Source: Chryseobacterium sp. KLBC 52 (GTDB lineage: Bacteria; Bacteroidota; Bacteroidia; Flavobacteriales; Weeksellaceae). Taken from it: 64,000 bases of DNA. This document shows positions 10,264 through 18,216 of the stretch, piece by piece. Numbering within the stretch: position 1 is the stretch's first letter; every line of letters begins with the position of its first letter. Made by a program: the position numbers and the translations under genes. The notes under the pieces were generated by a model, which did not search any database, was not told the origin of the DNA, and worked only from the letters and a program-made list of their open reading frames with translations. The stretch is taken from NCBI RefSeq assembly GCF_003347605.1, contig NZ_QDFZ01000002.1, forward strand, positions 297,693 through 361,692. Direction: 5' to 3'.

Positions 10264-10286
10264 ATAAGTTTAAATTTGAATTTCCA

Positions 10287-10294
10287 CAAAATTA
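10287..10294 (-). promoter_or_regulatory. -7 box upstream of sdhC
   Basis: Minus-strand TAATTTTG fits TAnnTTTG, 23 nt upstream of the sdhC start codon. No clear -33 TTG at standard spacing. Confidence 0.45.
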
Positions 10295-10408
10295 AGAAAG
10301 TTTAACAATATCGAAAAGTGAGAAATCTCACAAATAGACAGTTTGTAATCTTTCTAAATAAGATTTTCACCCATTATAAATACAGGAAAATGGCTAAATT
10401 CAGAACCA

Positions 10409-12181
10409 TCATTTGAGATCATAAATCTTATTCCTGAAAACTACTTTTTGAATGGTAGGTGACAAGGTTTTTATCTCAAAATGATCTACCCGTCTGGAGG
10501 CACAATAAGGGTTGACTAAATACTGTAAAATCTTCGTCTTATTTTTCATATCCGAAATCCAGAAACAGACTCTGGCCCCATTTTTCACTGAAAAAATTTT
10601 GTTTCTGTTGAATTGATGAACCAATATCTCTTCCTTCCGATTTTCAAAAGCCGTAATTCCGCTTCTTATCATGAGAAATAGTAAGGCTGTCATTATTAAT
10701 CTCATCGCATTTTTCACATTAAATTTCAGTATGGCTGCTCTCAGTAAATAGACAAACAGGGATACTGACATCACTTCTATCTCATTCATTGGGATATTTT
10801 CAAAGAACAGCACATCCACCTCAGCAAACCAATGAATTACCTTCAGTAAAAACTCAATAATCCCGTCATACATACCATTTATAAGTTCAAAATCAATCCC
10901 AAAAGAAATAAGAACCGTTATTAGAAAGGAGAAAATAATAATGATCTCAGAAAAAGGCACGATCACAAAATTGGCAATGATTGATATCAATGAAAACTGA
11001 TGAAAATAGTACAACACCAGAGGTAGCGTTGCCAGCTGTGCAGACAAAGATATTGTAATCGTATTAAACAGAAGTTTTTTAATATAATTATCCTGTTTTG
11101 GGAAGTATTTCAACAGAGGCTGATTCAGCCAGTAAATCCCCAAAACAGCCAAAAAGCTAAGCTGAAAACCTACATCAAAAAGCTGCTGGGTATCTCCTAA
11201 TAAAATAAAAAAAGCAGATAAGGCCAGTGAGTGAAGCAGATCCGGCTTTCGCTGAAGCAAAACAAAGATGAAATAAACACTCAACATGATGCAGGACCGC
11301 AAGACTGAATTACCAAATCCAATGAAAGCAGCGAACAACCAGATAAAAACCAAACTGAAAATAACCGCATATTTTCTGAATTGTAAAGGAGCAAACCGGA
11401 TGAGAAAAAAGTAGAACATTCCAAAAATAACCACAATATGAGTTCCGGAAATAGCCAGGAAATGAACCAGCCCTGATCTATTGAAATCTCTGACAGTACC
11501 TGCATCAATCTCTGTCCTGTCCGCCAGAATAATACCTTTTAAAAATTCTTTAGTTTTTCCTGAAATTCCTGTTTCATCAATTCTGTTAAGAACATCGAGC
11601 CTGTATTGTTTAAGCCAATCTGCCCATGTTAAGTCGTTCCTTTGCGCAGATACCATTCCTTCTGAAATATAGATCTGGTAACGGATATGCTTCCTGTTTA
11701 GATATTGTGCATAATTAAACTGAAAATCATATGGTGGTGCCTTAGGTTGCGTAATATAAGCATCAGCTTTGTAGTAGTGAATAAAATCCAGCGCCTCCTC
11801 ATTTTTTGGAACATAAAAAATTGCATTGAAAGTTGTACTGTCTTTCCGGGCTATTCCTTCATATTTTCTATATTTTTCAGAGGAATTTAATTTCTGAGAG
11901 ATCTTAAATGAAACCGTTTCATGCTTCTTCATCAGAAGCTTACCAACTGGTGAAGAAGTGTTATAGAAATGAAGAACAATTCCCCCTCCAAACAACAGAA
12001 ACATCAGGAAAACTGTTTTGATTTTATGCAGAAGATAAGAATGAAAGCAGATTAAAACAAGCAGAATTAAACAAGTTACAGCAACCCCATCAATCAAAGA
12101 TTCTCCCAATGGTATTTTATCCTGAAAAAGAATTCCAAGAATAAAACATACTGCCAGAATAAGTAAGGGCTGCTTGTGCAA
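10409..12181 (-). CDS. comEC: ComEC/Rec2 family DNA-uptake channel, short form
   Basis: 590 residues, a polytopic membrane protein. An N-terminal soluble DUF4131-like segment (about 100-190) is followed by the competence core with the family motif HFLAISGTHIVVIFG. ComEC carries single-stranded DNA across the inner membrane in natural transformation. Longer homologues end in a metallo-beta-lactamase domain; here the chain stops after the helices and a short soluble tail, so that domain is absent. The frame has a stop 9 nt upstream and no ATG before residue 60, so TTG (12181-12179) is the likely start. Transcribed singly. Confidence 0.88.
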   Translation of the reverse strand: MHKQPLLILAVCFILGILFQDKIPLGESLIDGVAVTCLILLVLICFHSYLLHKIKTVFLMFLLFGGGIVLHFYNTSSPVGKLLMKKHETVSFKISQKLNSSEKYRKYEGIARKDSTTFNAIFYVPKNEEALDFIHYYKADAYITQPKAPPYDFQFNYAQYLNRKHIRYQIYISEGMVSAQRNDLTWADWLKQYRLDVLNRIDETGISGKTKEFLKGIILADRTEIDAGTVRDFNRSGLVHFLAISGTHIVVIFGMFYFFLIRFAPLQFRKYAVIFSLVFIWLFAAFIGFGNSVLRSCIMLSVYFIFVLLQRKPDLLHSLALSAFFILLGDTQQLFDVGFQLSFLAVLGIYWLNQPLLKYFPKQDNYIKKLLFNTITISLSAQLATLPLVLYYFHQFSLISIIANFVIVPFSEIIIIFSFLITVLISFGIDFELINGMYDGIIEFLLKVIHWFAEVDVLFFENIPMNEIEVMSVSLFVYLLRAAILKFNVKNAMRLIMTALLFLMIRSGITAFENRKEEILVHQFNRNKIFSVKNGARVCFWISDMKNKTKILQYLVNPYCASRRVDHFEIKTLSPTIQKVVFRNKIYDLK

Positions 12182-12248
12182 TTTCCATTAATTATCCTTT
12201 TAAAATAGATAATTAACCGAGAATTTATCAACTCCTAAAGAACTAAAT

Positions 12249-12287
12249 AAGCGCTCTGTATTCATTAAAAATGTCAACAGAACGCTT
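12249..12287. terminator. terminator after the GH99 gene
   Basis: Stem AAGCGCTCTGT (12249-12259) with ACAGAACGCTT (12277-12287), one mismatch, 17-nt loop, between GH99 (minus) and comEC. The U-tract on the minus side is interrupted. Confidence 0.5.
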
Positions 12288-12322
12288 TATTTTTTGTTTT
12301 GAAAATTATGTTTGAAAGTATA

Positions 12323-13414
12323 TTATTTCTTTTTCAAAAATTTATCCGTTAAACGCTTCGTTTCTTTAATATAAAATAAAGGATCTCTCCCGTAATCTTC
12401 ATATTGGAAATCACCTGCTTTTTTAGGAACAGCAGGCTCTATTTGTGTTCCTTCATGCCATTCATTGAATGAGGTAATGCCAATGAATTCCGGATTTACT
12501 TTGATAGCGGCATCAAACATTTTCTCATAATATTTTCCATTGTCTCTGCTTTTGAAATTTGCTTCATTCCACGGACGGATTCTTGTATCAGAATAACCAG
12601 GACCTACACACGGAATAAAAATCAGATGATGATCTTTAGCAAATTTGGCCATAAAATCCCAATTAGCCGTTGTACTTCCATATACAAATCCTTCGCTGGC
12701 AAAATAGGTATAGAAACCATCAAAGCCTGCCGAATCAAAAAATTCAGCATCATCTTTCTCAACCCAAAGTCCGATATAAAGAGCATCTAAATCCGTGTTT
12801 CTGACTGTTCCCTCTCCATCTTTGGATAATATTTTCATCCATTCTTCTTTAGGAATTTTATAGCTGTCATACACATAAAACAGAGGTTTCCCTTCTTTTT
12901 TATAGAATGCATGATGATTGGAATACGTTTTTACCAGATAAGAAAGCTGCTCTTTTAATTCTGAAGTATTTTTATAAAAGGGCTCAATGTGAAATGCTAT
13001 TTTTAAATCAAACCGATCCGCAATATCTAAATATTTGATAAGACTTTTATCCGTAAACGAATCTTTTCCCAGCCAGCTTACAACAACCACTCCTACTCCG
13101 GAGTCTTTGATCATTTTCATATGCTGCTCGATGGTTTTCGGATCATTGGAACTGTAATTGCCTAGAGCCGGATAAAAATTTGCTCCGATATCATCTCCTC
13201 CTTTATGATGGCCCAGATTATTCCACTTCGGATTGCTCCAGTGAGGAAGGATCTCATGATTCCAATGCTGATACTCTCCGTCTGTTGCCGGATTGGCGTA
13301 CCAGCCGTAATAAAATATCTGAACTTTATCTCTTGAGTTGCTCTGCTGGGCAAAACTGTTTGAGAAAAATAATGTAAAAGTCAGGAATAACAGAAAGCGG
13401 TTACAATAATTCAT
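12323..13414 (-). CDS. GH99 endo-alpha-mannosidase / endomannanase
   Basis: 363 residues with a signal peptide ending at SFAQQ. The chain follows family GH99 throughout: FYYGWYANP, DGEYQHWNHEILPHW, DDIGANFYPALG, FHIEPFY, FYVYDSY, CVGPGYSDTRIRPWN, and the catalytic block SFNEWHEGTQIE with the two active-site acids at about E318 and E321. GH99 enzymes cut inside alpha-mannose-containing glycans (glucosylated N-glycans in animals, yeast mannan in Bacteroides), so an extracytoplasmic role in host or fungal glycan breakdown is inferred. It resembles, from memory, the animal Golgi enzyme MANEA closely. No SusCD pair or other glycosidase lies beside it. It ends 141 nt from comEC and starts 35 nt after lpxB, possibly in the same transcript. 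Confidence 0.9.
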   Translation of the reverse strand: MNYCNRFLLFLTFTLFFSNSFAQQSNSRDKVQIFYYGWYANPATDGEYQHWNHEILPHWSNPKWNNLGHHKGGDDIGANFYPALGNYSSNDPKTIEQHMKMIKDSGVGVVVVSWLGKDSFTDKSLIKYLDIADRFDLKIAFHIEPFYKNTSELKEQLSYLVKTYSNHHAFYKKEGKPLFYVYDSYKIPKEEWMKILSKDGEGTVRNTDLDALYIGLWVEKDDAEFFDSAGFDGFYTYFASEGFVYGSTTANWDFMAKFAKDHHLIFIPCVGPGYSDTRIRPWNEANFKSRDNGKYYEKMFDAAIKVNPEFIGITSFNEWHEGTQIEPAVPKKAGDFQYEDYGRDPLFYIKETKRLTDKFLKKK

Positions 13415-13449
13415 AGTTAAAAATTAAATAATCAGAAACTCAGTACAAA

Positions 13450-14553
13450 CTATACTTTCAAAATCACGTCAGCAGCATGCTCACTGGCTCCTTTCCCGCC
13501 AAGCTTTTCTCTAAGAAGATTATAGTCATTCAGCACCTGCTCCCTTTTTTCTCCTGACAAAATTTTATTGAGCTCTTCAACCAGGTTTTTAGTATTCAGA
13601 TCATTTTGAATCAATTCTTTCACCACTTCCCTGTCCATAATCAGATTAACCAGAGAAATATAATTGATATTTTTAACCAATCTTTTAGCAATAGCATAGG
13701 AAATTTTACTTCCACGATAGCAAACCACTTCAGGGATATTCAACAAAGCGGTTTCCAACGTAGCTGTTCCGGAAGTCACCAAAGCAGCTTTTGAACATCT
13801 CAGCAGATCATAGGTTTTATTAGAAACAAAATGAACATTATCATCTACATATTTCTGATAAAATTCTTTTGGAAGACTTGGTGCTCCGGCAATCACAAAC
13901 TGATAGTTTTGAAACTGCGGTCTTACGGAAAGCATTATTTCAAGCATTTTTTCCACTTCCTGTTCTCTGGAACCCGGAAGCAATGCAATGATTTCTTTTT
14001 CATTTAAGCCATGTTCCGATTTGAAATTTTCAACGCTTATTTCCTGAAGATCCGAAATAGCATCCAGCAACGGATGACCTACAAAATGAGAATGTACTCC
14101 ATGTTTTCTGTAAAAGTCTTCTTCAAATGGAAGGATGACCATCATCTCATCCACATATTTTTTGATAATCTCCACACGACCTTCTTTCCATGCCCAAAGC
14201 TGTGGAGATATATAATAAACAACTTTGATTCCCAATTCTTTGGCAAATCTTGCAATTCTCAGATTAAATCCCGGATAATCCACCAGGATCAAAACATCAG
14301 GCCTGTTCTTCTGAATATCCTCTTTACAGAATTTGATATTATTCAGAATGGTACGGAGGTTCATCACCACTTCCAGGAATCCCATAAAAGCAAGATCACG
14401 GTAATGTTTCACCAACGTTCCGCCCTGAGCTTTCATCAGGTCGCCACCCCAAAATCTGAATTCCGCTTGGGGATCCTTTTGTTGTAAGGCTTTCATCAGA
14501 TTGCTTCCATGCAAGTCACCGGAAGCTTCTCCTGCAATAATATAATACTTCAT
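13450..14553 (-). CDS. lpxB: lipid-A-disaccharide synthase
   Basis: 367 residues. LpxB (GT19) condenses UDP-2,3-diacylglucosamine with lipid X to make the lipid A disaccharide at the inner membrane. Seen: the N-terminal MKYYIIAGEASGDLHGS, WGGDLM, DYPGFNLR, YYISPQLWAWKEGR, and the sugar-nucleotide region LLPGSREQEV and SGTATLETALL. I chose the ATG at 14553, where the family N-terminus begins, instead of the ATG eight codons upstream. The gene is divergent from the DUF2480 gene over a 78-nt gap. Confidence 0.94.
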   Translation of the reverse strand: MKYYIIAGEASGDLHGSNLMKALQQKDPQAEFRFWGGDLMKAQGGTLVKHYRDLAFMGFLEVVMNLRTILNNIKFCKEDIQKNRPDVLILVDYPGFNLRIARFAKELGIKVVYYISPQLWAWKEGRVEIIKKYVDEMMVILPFEEDFYRKHGVHSHFVGHPLLDAISDLQEISVENFKSEHGLNEKEIIALLPGSREQEVEKMLEIMLSVRPQFQNYQFVIAGAPSLPKEFYQKYVDDNVHFVSNKTYDLLRCSKAALVTSGTATLETALLNIPEVVCYRGSKISYAIAKRLVKNINYISLVNLIMDREVVKELIQNDLNTKNLVEELNKILSGEKREQVLNDYNLLREKLGGKGASEHAADVILKV

Positions 14554-14603
14554 TTCTATAGTAAGGATAGAGAACAAATTAAGATAGATATGATCTTAAT
14601 TCG

Positions 14604-14621
14604 TAAATTTGTTCAAAGATA
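14604..14621. promoter_or_regulatory. back-to-back -7 boxes between lpxB and the DUF2480 gene
   Basis: TAAATTTG on plus (14604-14611) and TATCTTTG on minus (14621-14614) both fit TAnnTTTG and lie three bases apart, pointing at the two divergent genes. Matching -33 TTGs were not found. Confidence 0.4.
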
Positions 14622-14631
14622 ATGATAAAAA

Positions 14632-15141
14632 ATGTCAGAAGAATTTGAAATCCGGAATAAAGTTGCAGAAAGCGGCCTTATCAATTTTGACCTTACCACT
14701 TTACTGCCAAAAGGGGAAAGAAAGGGTATTGACCTTAAAGATTTCCTTTGGCAGGAAATGATCCTGAAAGAAAAAGATTTCCGCGAAAAGGTAGATGCTA
14801 TCGATACGGAACAATATAAAGACACTTATGTATACATTTACAATTCTGTTGACACTATTATTCCTCTTTGGGCTTATTTTGTTTTAACAGCAAAAATTAC
14901 CGATGCAGCAAAGAAAGTAGTTTTTGGAAACCGCGAGGATCTGGAAGTTATTTTAATGCATAATGCCATCCAGACTCATGATTTTGAGGAAATGAGAGGA
15001 AAAAGAGTGCTTGTAAAAGGATGCTCAGATAAAGAAATTCCTGAAAATGCTTATATTGAATTGGTAGAACAACTGAAACCTATTGTAAAATCCCTGATGT
15101 TCGGAGAAGCGTGTTCAAACGTTCCTATCATTAAAAACTAA
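14632..15141 (+). CDS. DUF2480 family protein
   Basis: 169 residues, no signal peptide or membrane segment. Recognised from memory as the Bacteroidota DUF2480 family by the start EIRNKVAESGLINFDL, the central DTIIPLWAYFVL, and the late VLVKGCSDKEIPENAY block. It is cytoplasmic and its function is not known. Cys residues in GCSD and EACSN could be functional, but that is a guess. Transcribed divergently from lpxB. Confidence 0.8.
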   Translation: MSEEFEIRNKVAESGLINFDLTTLLPKGERKGIDLKDFLWQEMILKEKDFREKVDAIDTEQYKDTYVYIYNSVDTIIPLWAYFVLTAKITDAAKKVVFGNREDLEVILMHNAIQTHDFEEMRGKRVLVKGCSDKEIPENAYIELVEQLKPIVKSLMFGEACSNVPIIKN

Positions 15142-15194
15142 AGCTTCTGAAACGCTCTCAGAAACTTTAACAATAATTATGAAAGGGGGTGATT

Positions 15195-15222
15195 TTGTGA
15201 GGCATATTTTTTGATAACTTTG
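15195..15222 (+). promoter_or_regulatory. promoter of the DUF937 gene (-33/-7)
   Basis: TTG (15195-15197), 17 nt, then TAACTTTG (15215-15222), a full match to the Bacteroidota promoter, 29 nt before the ATG at 15252. Confidence 0.75.
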
Positions 15223-15251
15223 GTGTACTTAATACTAAATAAACACAAAAA

Positions 15252-15908
15252 ATGAGTTTAATTGACCTACTTACAGGGAACACAGGCAACCAGGTTGCTG
15301 AACAGGCTGAAAATAAATTCGGAATCAGTAAGAACCAGGTAATCGCGCTGTTAGCTGTTGCTACTCCTCTTATCATTTCTTATCTTAGAAATAAATCTCA
15401 GGATGCTAAAGAAGCAGAAGCTTTAAATAATGCTTTAGATAAAGACCATAACGGAAGTATTTTAAATGATGCTTCACAAATTGAAGCAAGACAGGCTGAA
15501 GGAGGATCTATTCTTGATCATATCTTCGGTGGGCAAAAAAGTACTGTTGAAAACCAACTGTCACAAAACACAGGAATTTCAATAGACAAAATAGGTCCTA
15601 TCCTTGCGATGCTTGCACCTGTAGTAATGGGTTATATCGGACAGCAGAAACAACAGAGCAATGTAGGAGCAGGAGGTTTAGGTGATCTTTTAGGAGGAAT
15701 CCTTGGTAATGCTTCCAATCAGGCACAAGCTCAGCAGTCTAATCCTTTGAATGACATTCTTGGAAGTGTTTTAGGAGGTGGCGGACAATCTCAATCTTCA
15801 GGAAATCCTTTGAATGATATCCTGGGAAGTGTATTGGGCGGTGGAAACCAACAACAAGGCGGCGGCGGTTTAGGCAGCATCCTTGGTAATATTCTGGGAG
15901 GTAAATAA
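15252..15908 (+). CDS. DUF937 domain protein with Gly-rich repeats
   Basis: 218 residues. The first about 130 residues fit DUF937 (LIDLLTGNTG, ISKNQVIALLAVATPLIISYL, then ISIDKIGPILAMLAPVVMGYI), i.e. two similar helical units. The C-terminal third is low-complexity with the repeat NPLNDILGSVLGGG twice and related LGGILG/LGSILGNILGG units. No signal peptide. The family has no firm role; the Leu/Gly-rich repeats suggest self-association. It has its own promoter and terminator. Confidence 0.85.
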   Translation: MSLIDLLTGNTGNQVAEQAENKFGISKNQVIALLAVATPLIISYLRNKSQDAKEAEALNNALDKDHNGSILNDASQIEARQAEGGSILDHIFGGQKSTVENQLSQNTGISIDKIGPILAMLAPVVMGYIGQQKQQSNVGAGGLGDLLGGILGNASNQAQAQQSNPLNDILGSVLGGGGQSQSSGNPLNDILGSVLGGGNQQQGGGGLGSILGNILGGK

Positions 15909-15925
15909 TTAATTTAATTTTCATA

Positions 15926-15960
15926 AAAAAAGACCGGAGATATGATCTTCGGTCTTTTTT
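15926..15960. terminator. bidirectional terminator
   Basis: Stem AGACCGGAGAT (15931-15941) with ATCTTCGGTCT (15945-15955), one wobble, flanked by A6 and T6. It serves the DUF937 gene on plus and the THX gene, which ends at 15969, on minus. Confidence 0.85.
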
Positions 15961-15968
15961 ATTTTTAA

Positions 15969-16088
15969 TTACTTTTTAGATTTTTCTGCAGAAGCAGGAA
16001 ATGATTTTGAAGCTTTTTTAGGTCTTCTTTTACCATAACTTCCGGAATTAATTTTCCCTCTTCTTGATTTTTTGTCTCCTTTTCCCAT
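15969..16088 (-). CDS. small ribosomal subunit protein THX
   Basis: A 39-codon ORF, easily missed by size filters. It begins MGKGDKKSRRGKINSGSYGK and is strongly basic, with RRPKKASKSF following. This is the THX family found in the 30S subunit of Thermus (MGKGDRRTRRGKI... from memory) and common in Flavobacteriia, where the peptide binds near the top of the 30S head. It is transcribed alone and ends just before the hairpin at 15926-15960. The identification rests on the conserved N-terminal MGKGDxxxRRGKI and length. Confidence 0.9.
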   Translation of the reverse strand: MGKGDKKSRRGKINSGSYGKRRPKKASKSFPASAEKSKK

Positions 16089-16208
16089 AGTATTATGTAT
16101 TTGTTGTCCTACGAATTTAGAAAATACAATACTAAAATCCAATTAATGAAGCTGTTAAAGTTTTATAAATTAGGAAGGGAAGCTGGAGAATTCCATTACC
16201 TACGCTTT

Positions 16209-17603
16209 CTACACTTTTATTGTCTTCCATTTTCCTTTTTTAAATAAGATAAAAGCAACAATAGTAATCAATGTTTCTGCAGCTGGAATTGATATAAAAA
16301 CTCCTTTGGGTCCCATATCAAGATATTTTGATAAAAAATAGGCCAGCGGAATCTGAAACAGCCAGAATCCAAAAAGATTAACCCAGGTAGGAGTCCATGT
16401 ATCACCAGCTCCATTGAAGGCATTGATCATCACCATCCCGATTCCATAGAAAATAAATCCTATACTCATAATCTGAAGCGCATTTTTAGCAAAATCTTTA
16501 ATCGCCATTTCCTGAGTAAAAAAGCTTACTAAAAAATTTCCCATAAAAAGAAAGATCAGACTAACTATCAGCATAAAAATGACATTATATTTCACGGTTT
16601 TCATCACCGACTGTTCTGCTCTCAGCATTTCATTCGCTCCCATATTCTGGCCTACCAATGTAGAGGCAGCATTACTCAATCCCCAGGCTGGAAGCATAAA
16701 AAACATCATCAATCTTAAAGCGGTCTGATAACCTGCCGATGCATTCTCTCCTCCGGTAGTTGCAACAAGCTCTGCAAGGAAAATCCAGCTGCATGAGGCG
16801 ATGACAAACTGAAAAATTCCGGGAGTTGCAATTTTTATGATAGATTTAATTAATACATAATCCGGTTTAAAATAAGGTAGTTTAATTCTTATCTGAGTAT
16901 CGGCTACCAAAAGATGATAGAGCTGATAAATAACCCCAATACTACGTCCTATTGTTGTTGCCAAAGCAGCTCCTGTAAGTCCCAAAGCAGGAACAGGACC
17001 TAAGCCTTTTATCAGAATCGGACAGAGAATGATGTTAGCAATATTTGCGATCCATAAACTTTTCATAGCAATCATTGCATTTCCCGCTCCTCTGAAAATC
17101 CCATTAATTAAAAACAAAAGCATAATAATGGTGCTGCTTCCCATCATAATTCGGGTAAAATCCTTCCCATAAGCTGCTGCCTCTGGTTTTGAACCCATCA
17201 GAATCAGAATTTCCTCAGCATAAATTACTCCAAGTAAGCTTAAAACGAAAGTAATCCCAAAGGAAACGAGTAATACTTGCGCTGCGCTTCTGGAAGCCTG
17301 TTCTGGATTTTTCTCACCAATTCTTCTTGCTACCAAAGCTGTGGCCGCCATACTCATCCCAATGGCAATAGAATACATTATCGAAAGTACAGATTCGGTA
17401 AGTCCTACGGTCTGGATAGCAAAACCACTTTCTTTCAGATGGCCGACAAAATAGAGATCAACAAGTGCAAATACGGATTCCATAGCCATTTCCAGCATCA
17501 TGGGAATCGCTAAAAGCAATACAGCACTTCTGATGTTCACTTTTGTAAAATCAGTCTCTTCACCGCTGAATGCTTTTTTCAAAAATTCAATATATTTTGT
17601 CAT
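16209..17603 (-). CDS. MATE family efflux transporter
   Basis: 464 residues with about 12 membrane helices in two similar halves, the normal MATE size. Seen: LLAIPMMLEMAMESVFALVD in helix 1, GAGNAMIAMK, and ALGLTGAALATTIGR; the second half has the matching SNAASTLVGQNMGA and NAFNGAGDTWTPTW. These fit NorM/DinF-type exporters that expel drugs or metabolites in exchange for Na+ or H+. Substrate cannot be told from sequence. Single gene; a -7 box lies at 17630-17637. Confidence 0.92.
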   Translation of the reverse strand: MTKYIEFLKKAFSGEETDFTKVNIRSAVLLLAIPMMLEMAMESVFALVDLYFVGHLKESGFAIQTVGLTESVLSIMYSIAIGMSMAATALVARRIGEKNPEQASRSAAQVLLVSFGITFVLSLLGVIYAEEILILMGSKPEAAAYGKDFTRIMMGSSTIIMLLFLINGIFRGAGNAMIAMKSLWIANIANIILCPILIKGLGPVPALGLTGAALATTIGRSIGVIYQLYHLLVADTQIRIKLPYFKPDYVLIKSIIKIATPGIFQFVIASCSWIFLAELVATTGGENASAGYQTALRLMMFFMLPAWGLSNAASTLVGQNMGANEMLRAEQSVMKTVKYNVIFMLIVSLIFLFMGNFLVSFFTQEMAIKDFAKNALQIMSIGFIFYGIGMVMINAFNGAGDTWTPTWVNLFGFWLFQIPLAYFLSKYLDMGPKGVFISIPAAETLITIVAFILFKKGKWKTIKV

Positions 17604-17629
17604 TTCTCAATTAATATTTTATGTAATCC

Positions 17630-17637
17630 CAAAAATA
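17630..17637 (-). promoter_or_regulatory. -7 box upstream of the MATE gene
   Basis: Minus-strand TATTTTTG fits TAnnTTTG, 26 nt upstream of the start codon. No standard-spacing -33 TTG. Confidence 0.4.
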
Positions 17638-17666
17638 CAAATCCAATTATTAGAAAAACTTAGCAA

Positions 17667-17693
17667 TTGGTAATAAAATTTAATTTAGATTTG
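17667..17693 (+). promoter_or_regulatory. promoter of the ankyrin-like gene (-33/-7)
   Basis: TTG (17667-17669), 16 nt, then TAGATTTG (17686-17693), 22 nt before the start at 17716. Confidence 0.6.
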
Positions 17694-17715
17694 TATATTC
17701 TTAAAAATTATCCTT

Positions 17716-18078
17716 ATGAAAAAAATAATCTCTACTACTTTTCTATTTGGAATGTTACTGTCCGGCAGCATGTTCTCTGCCCAGAAGATGAGTCAGGAAA
17801 AGATGAAAGCCATTTATTCTGATGATATAGTAACATTTAAAAAACAGTTTGCTCCGGGAGATTACAACAAATGTTTCCTTGTGGGAGATCTACTTTATTC
17901 CCCCCTTGGCTTCAGTGTAATGTCTGACAGAAAGAATATTATCAACTTCCTTTTGGATAACAAAGCGAATGTGAATAAAAAATGTCAGAATAAAACTCCT
18001 CTTGAAGTAGCTGATGAAACAAAAGGCAGTGAAGAAGTAAAGAGAATTCTGATTGCAAAAGGTGGTAATAGAATCTAA
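17716..18078 (+). CDS. secreted/periplasmic ankyrin-repeat-like small protein
   Basis: 120 residues with a signal peptide (MKKIISTTFLFGMLLSGSMF, cleavage after FSA). The C-terminal half (SPLGFSVMSDRKNIINFLL, then NKANVNKKCQNKTPLEVADE) matches one and a half ankyrin repeats: the turn-helix TPLxxA and the N-x-NVN linker are visible. Two Cys (KCFLV, KKCQN) could form a disulfide. Likely a periplasmic binding or inhibitor-type protein, but no partner is encoded nearby. It has its own promoter and a hairpin terminator. Confidence 0.75.
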   Translation: MKKIISTTFLFGMLLSGSMFSAQKMSQEKMKAIYSDDIVTFKKQFAPGDYNKCFLVGDLLYSPLGFSVMSDRKNIINFLLDNKANVNKKCQNKTPLEVADETKGSEEVKRILIAKGGNRI

Positions 18079-18100
18079 AAAAATCTAAAAACAATATATG

Positions 18101-18125
18101 AAACTTCCGAAAGGGAGTTTTTTTT
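18101..18125 (+). terminator. terminator of the ankyrin-like gene
   Basis: AAACTTCC-GAAA-GGGAGTTT (18101-18120) followed by a T-run: an 8-bp stem on a GAAA loop. Confidence 0.85.
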
Positions 18126-18148
18126 ATTTATAAAACCTGCAAAAATCT

Positions 18149-18156
18149 TATCTTTG
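18149..18156 (+). promoter_or_regulatory. -7 box of aspS
   Basis: TATCTTTG, 60 nt before the aspS ATG. The implied leader would contain the hairpin and heptad repeat at 18171-18209. No clear -33 TTG. Confidence 0.45.
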
Positions 18157-18170
18157 CCAACGAAAAATTC

Positions 18171-18209
18171 AAGGTTCGGAATTGAACCTTAAACATTGAA
18201 CTTTAAACA
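18171..18209 (+). repeat. hairpin plus four 7-nt repeat units in the aspS leader
   Basis: AAGGTTC (18171-18177) pairs with GAACCTT (18184-18190). From 18182 the sequence reads in seven-base units TTGAACC, TTAAACA, TTGAACT, TTAAACA, equal to a 14-nt direct repeat with one change. It ends 7 nt before the aspS ATG. Confidence 0.7.
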
Positions 18210-18216
18210 AATAATT

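Noticed and set aside
14011..14487. 158-codon plus-strand ORF
   Set aside because: Shadow of lpxB; codon pattern and conserved motifs lie on the minus strand.
18171..18209. T-box or other amino-acid riboswitch before aspS
   Set aside because: Only a 7-bp hairpin and short repeats; no T-box core, no terminator/antiterminator pair, and T-boxes are not expected in this phylum.
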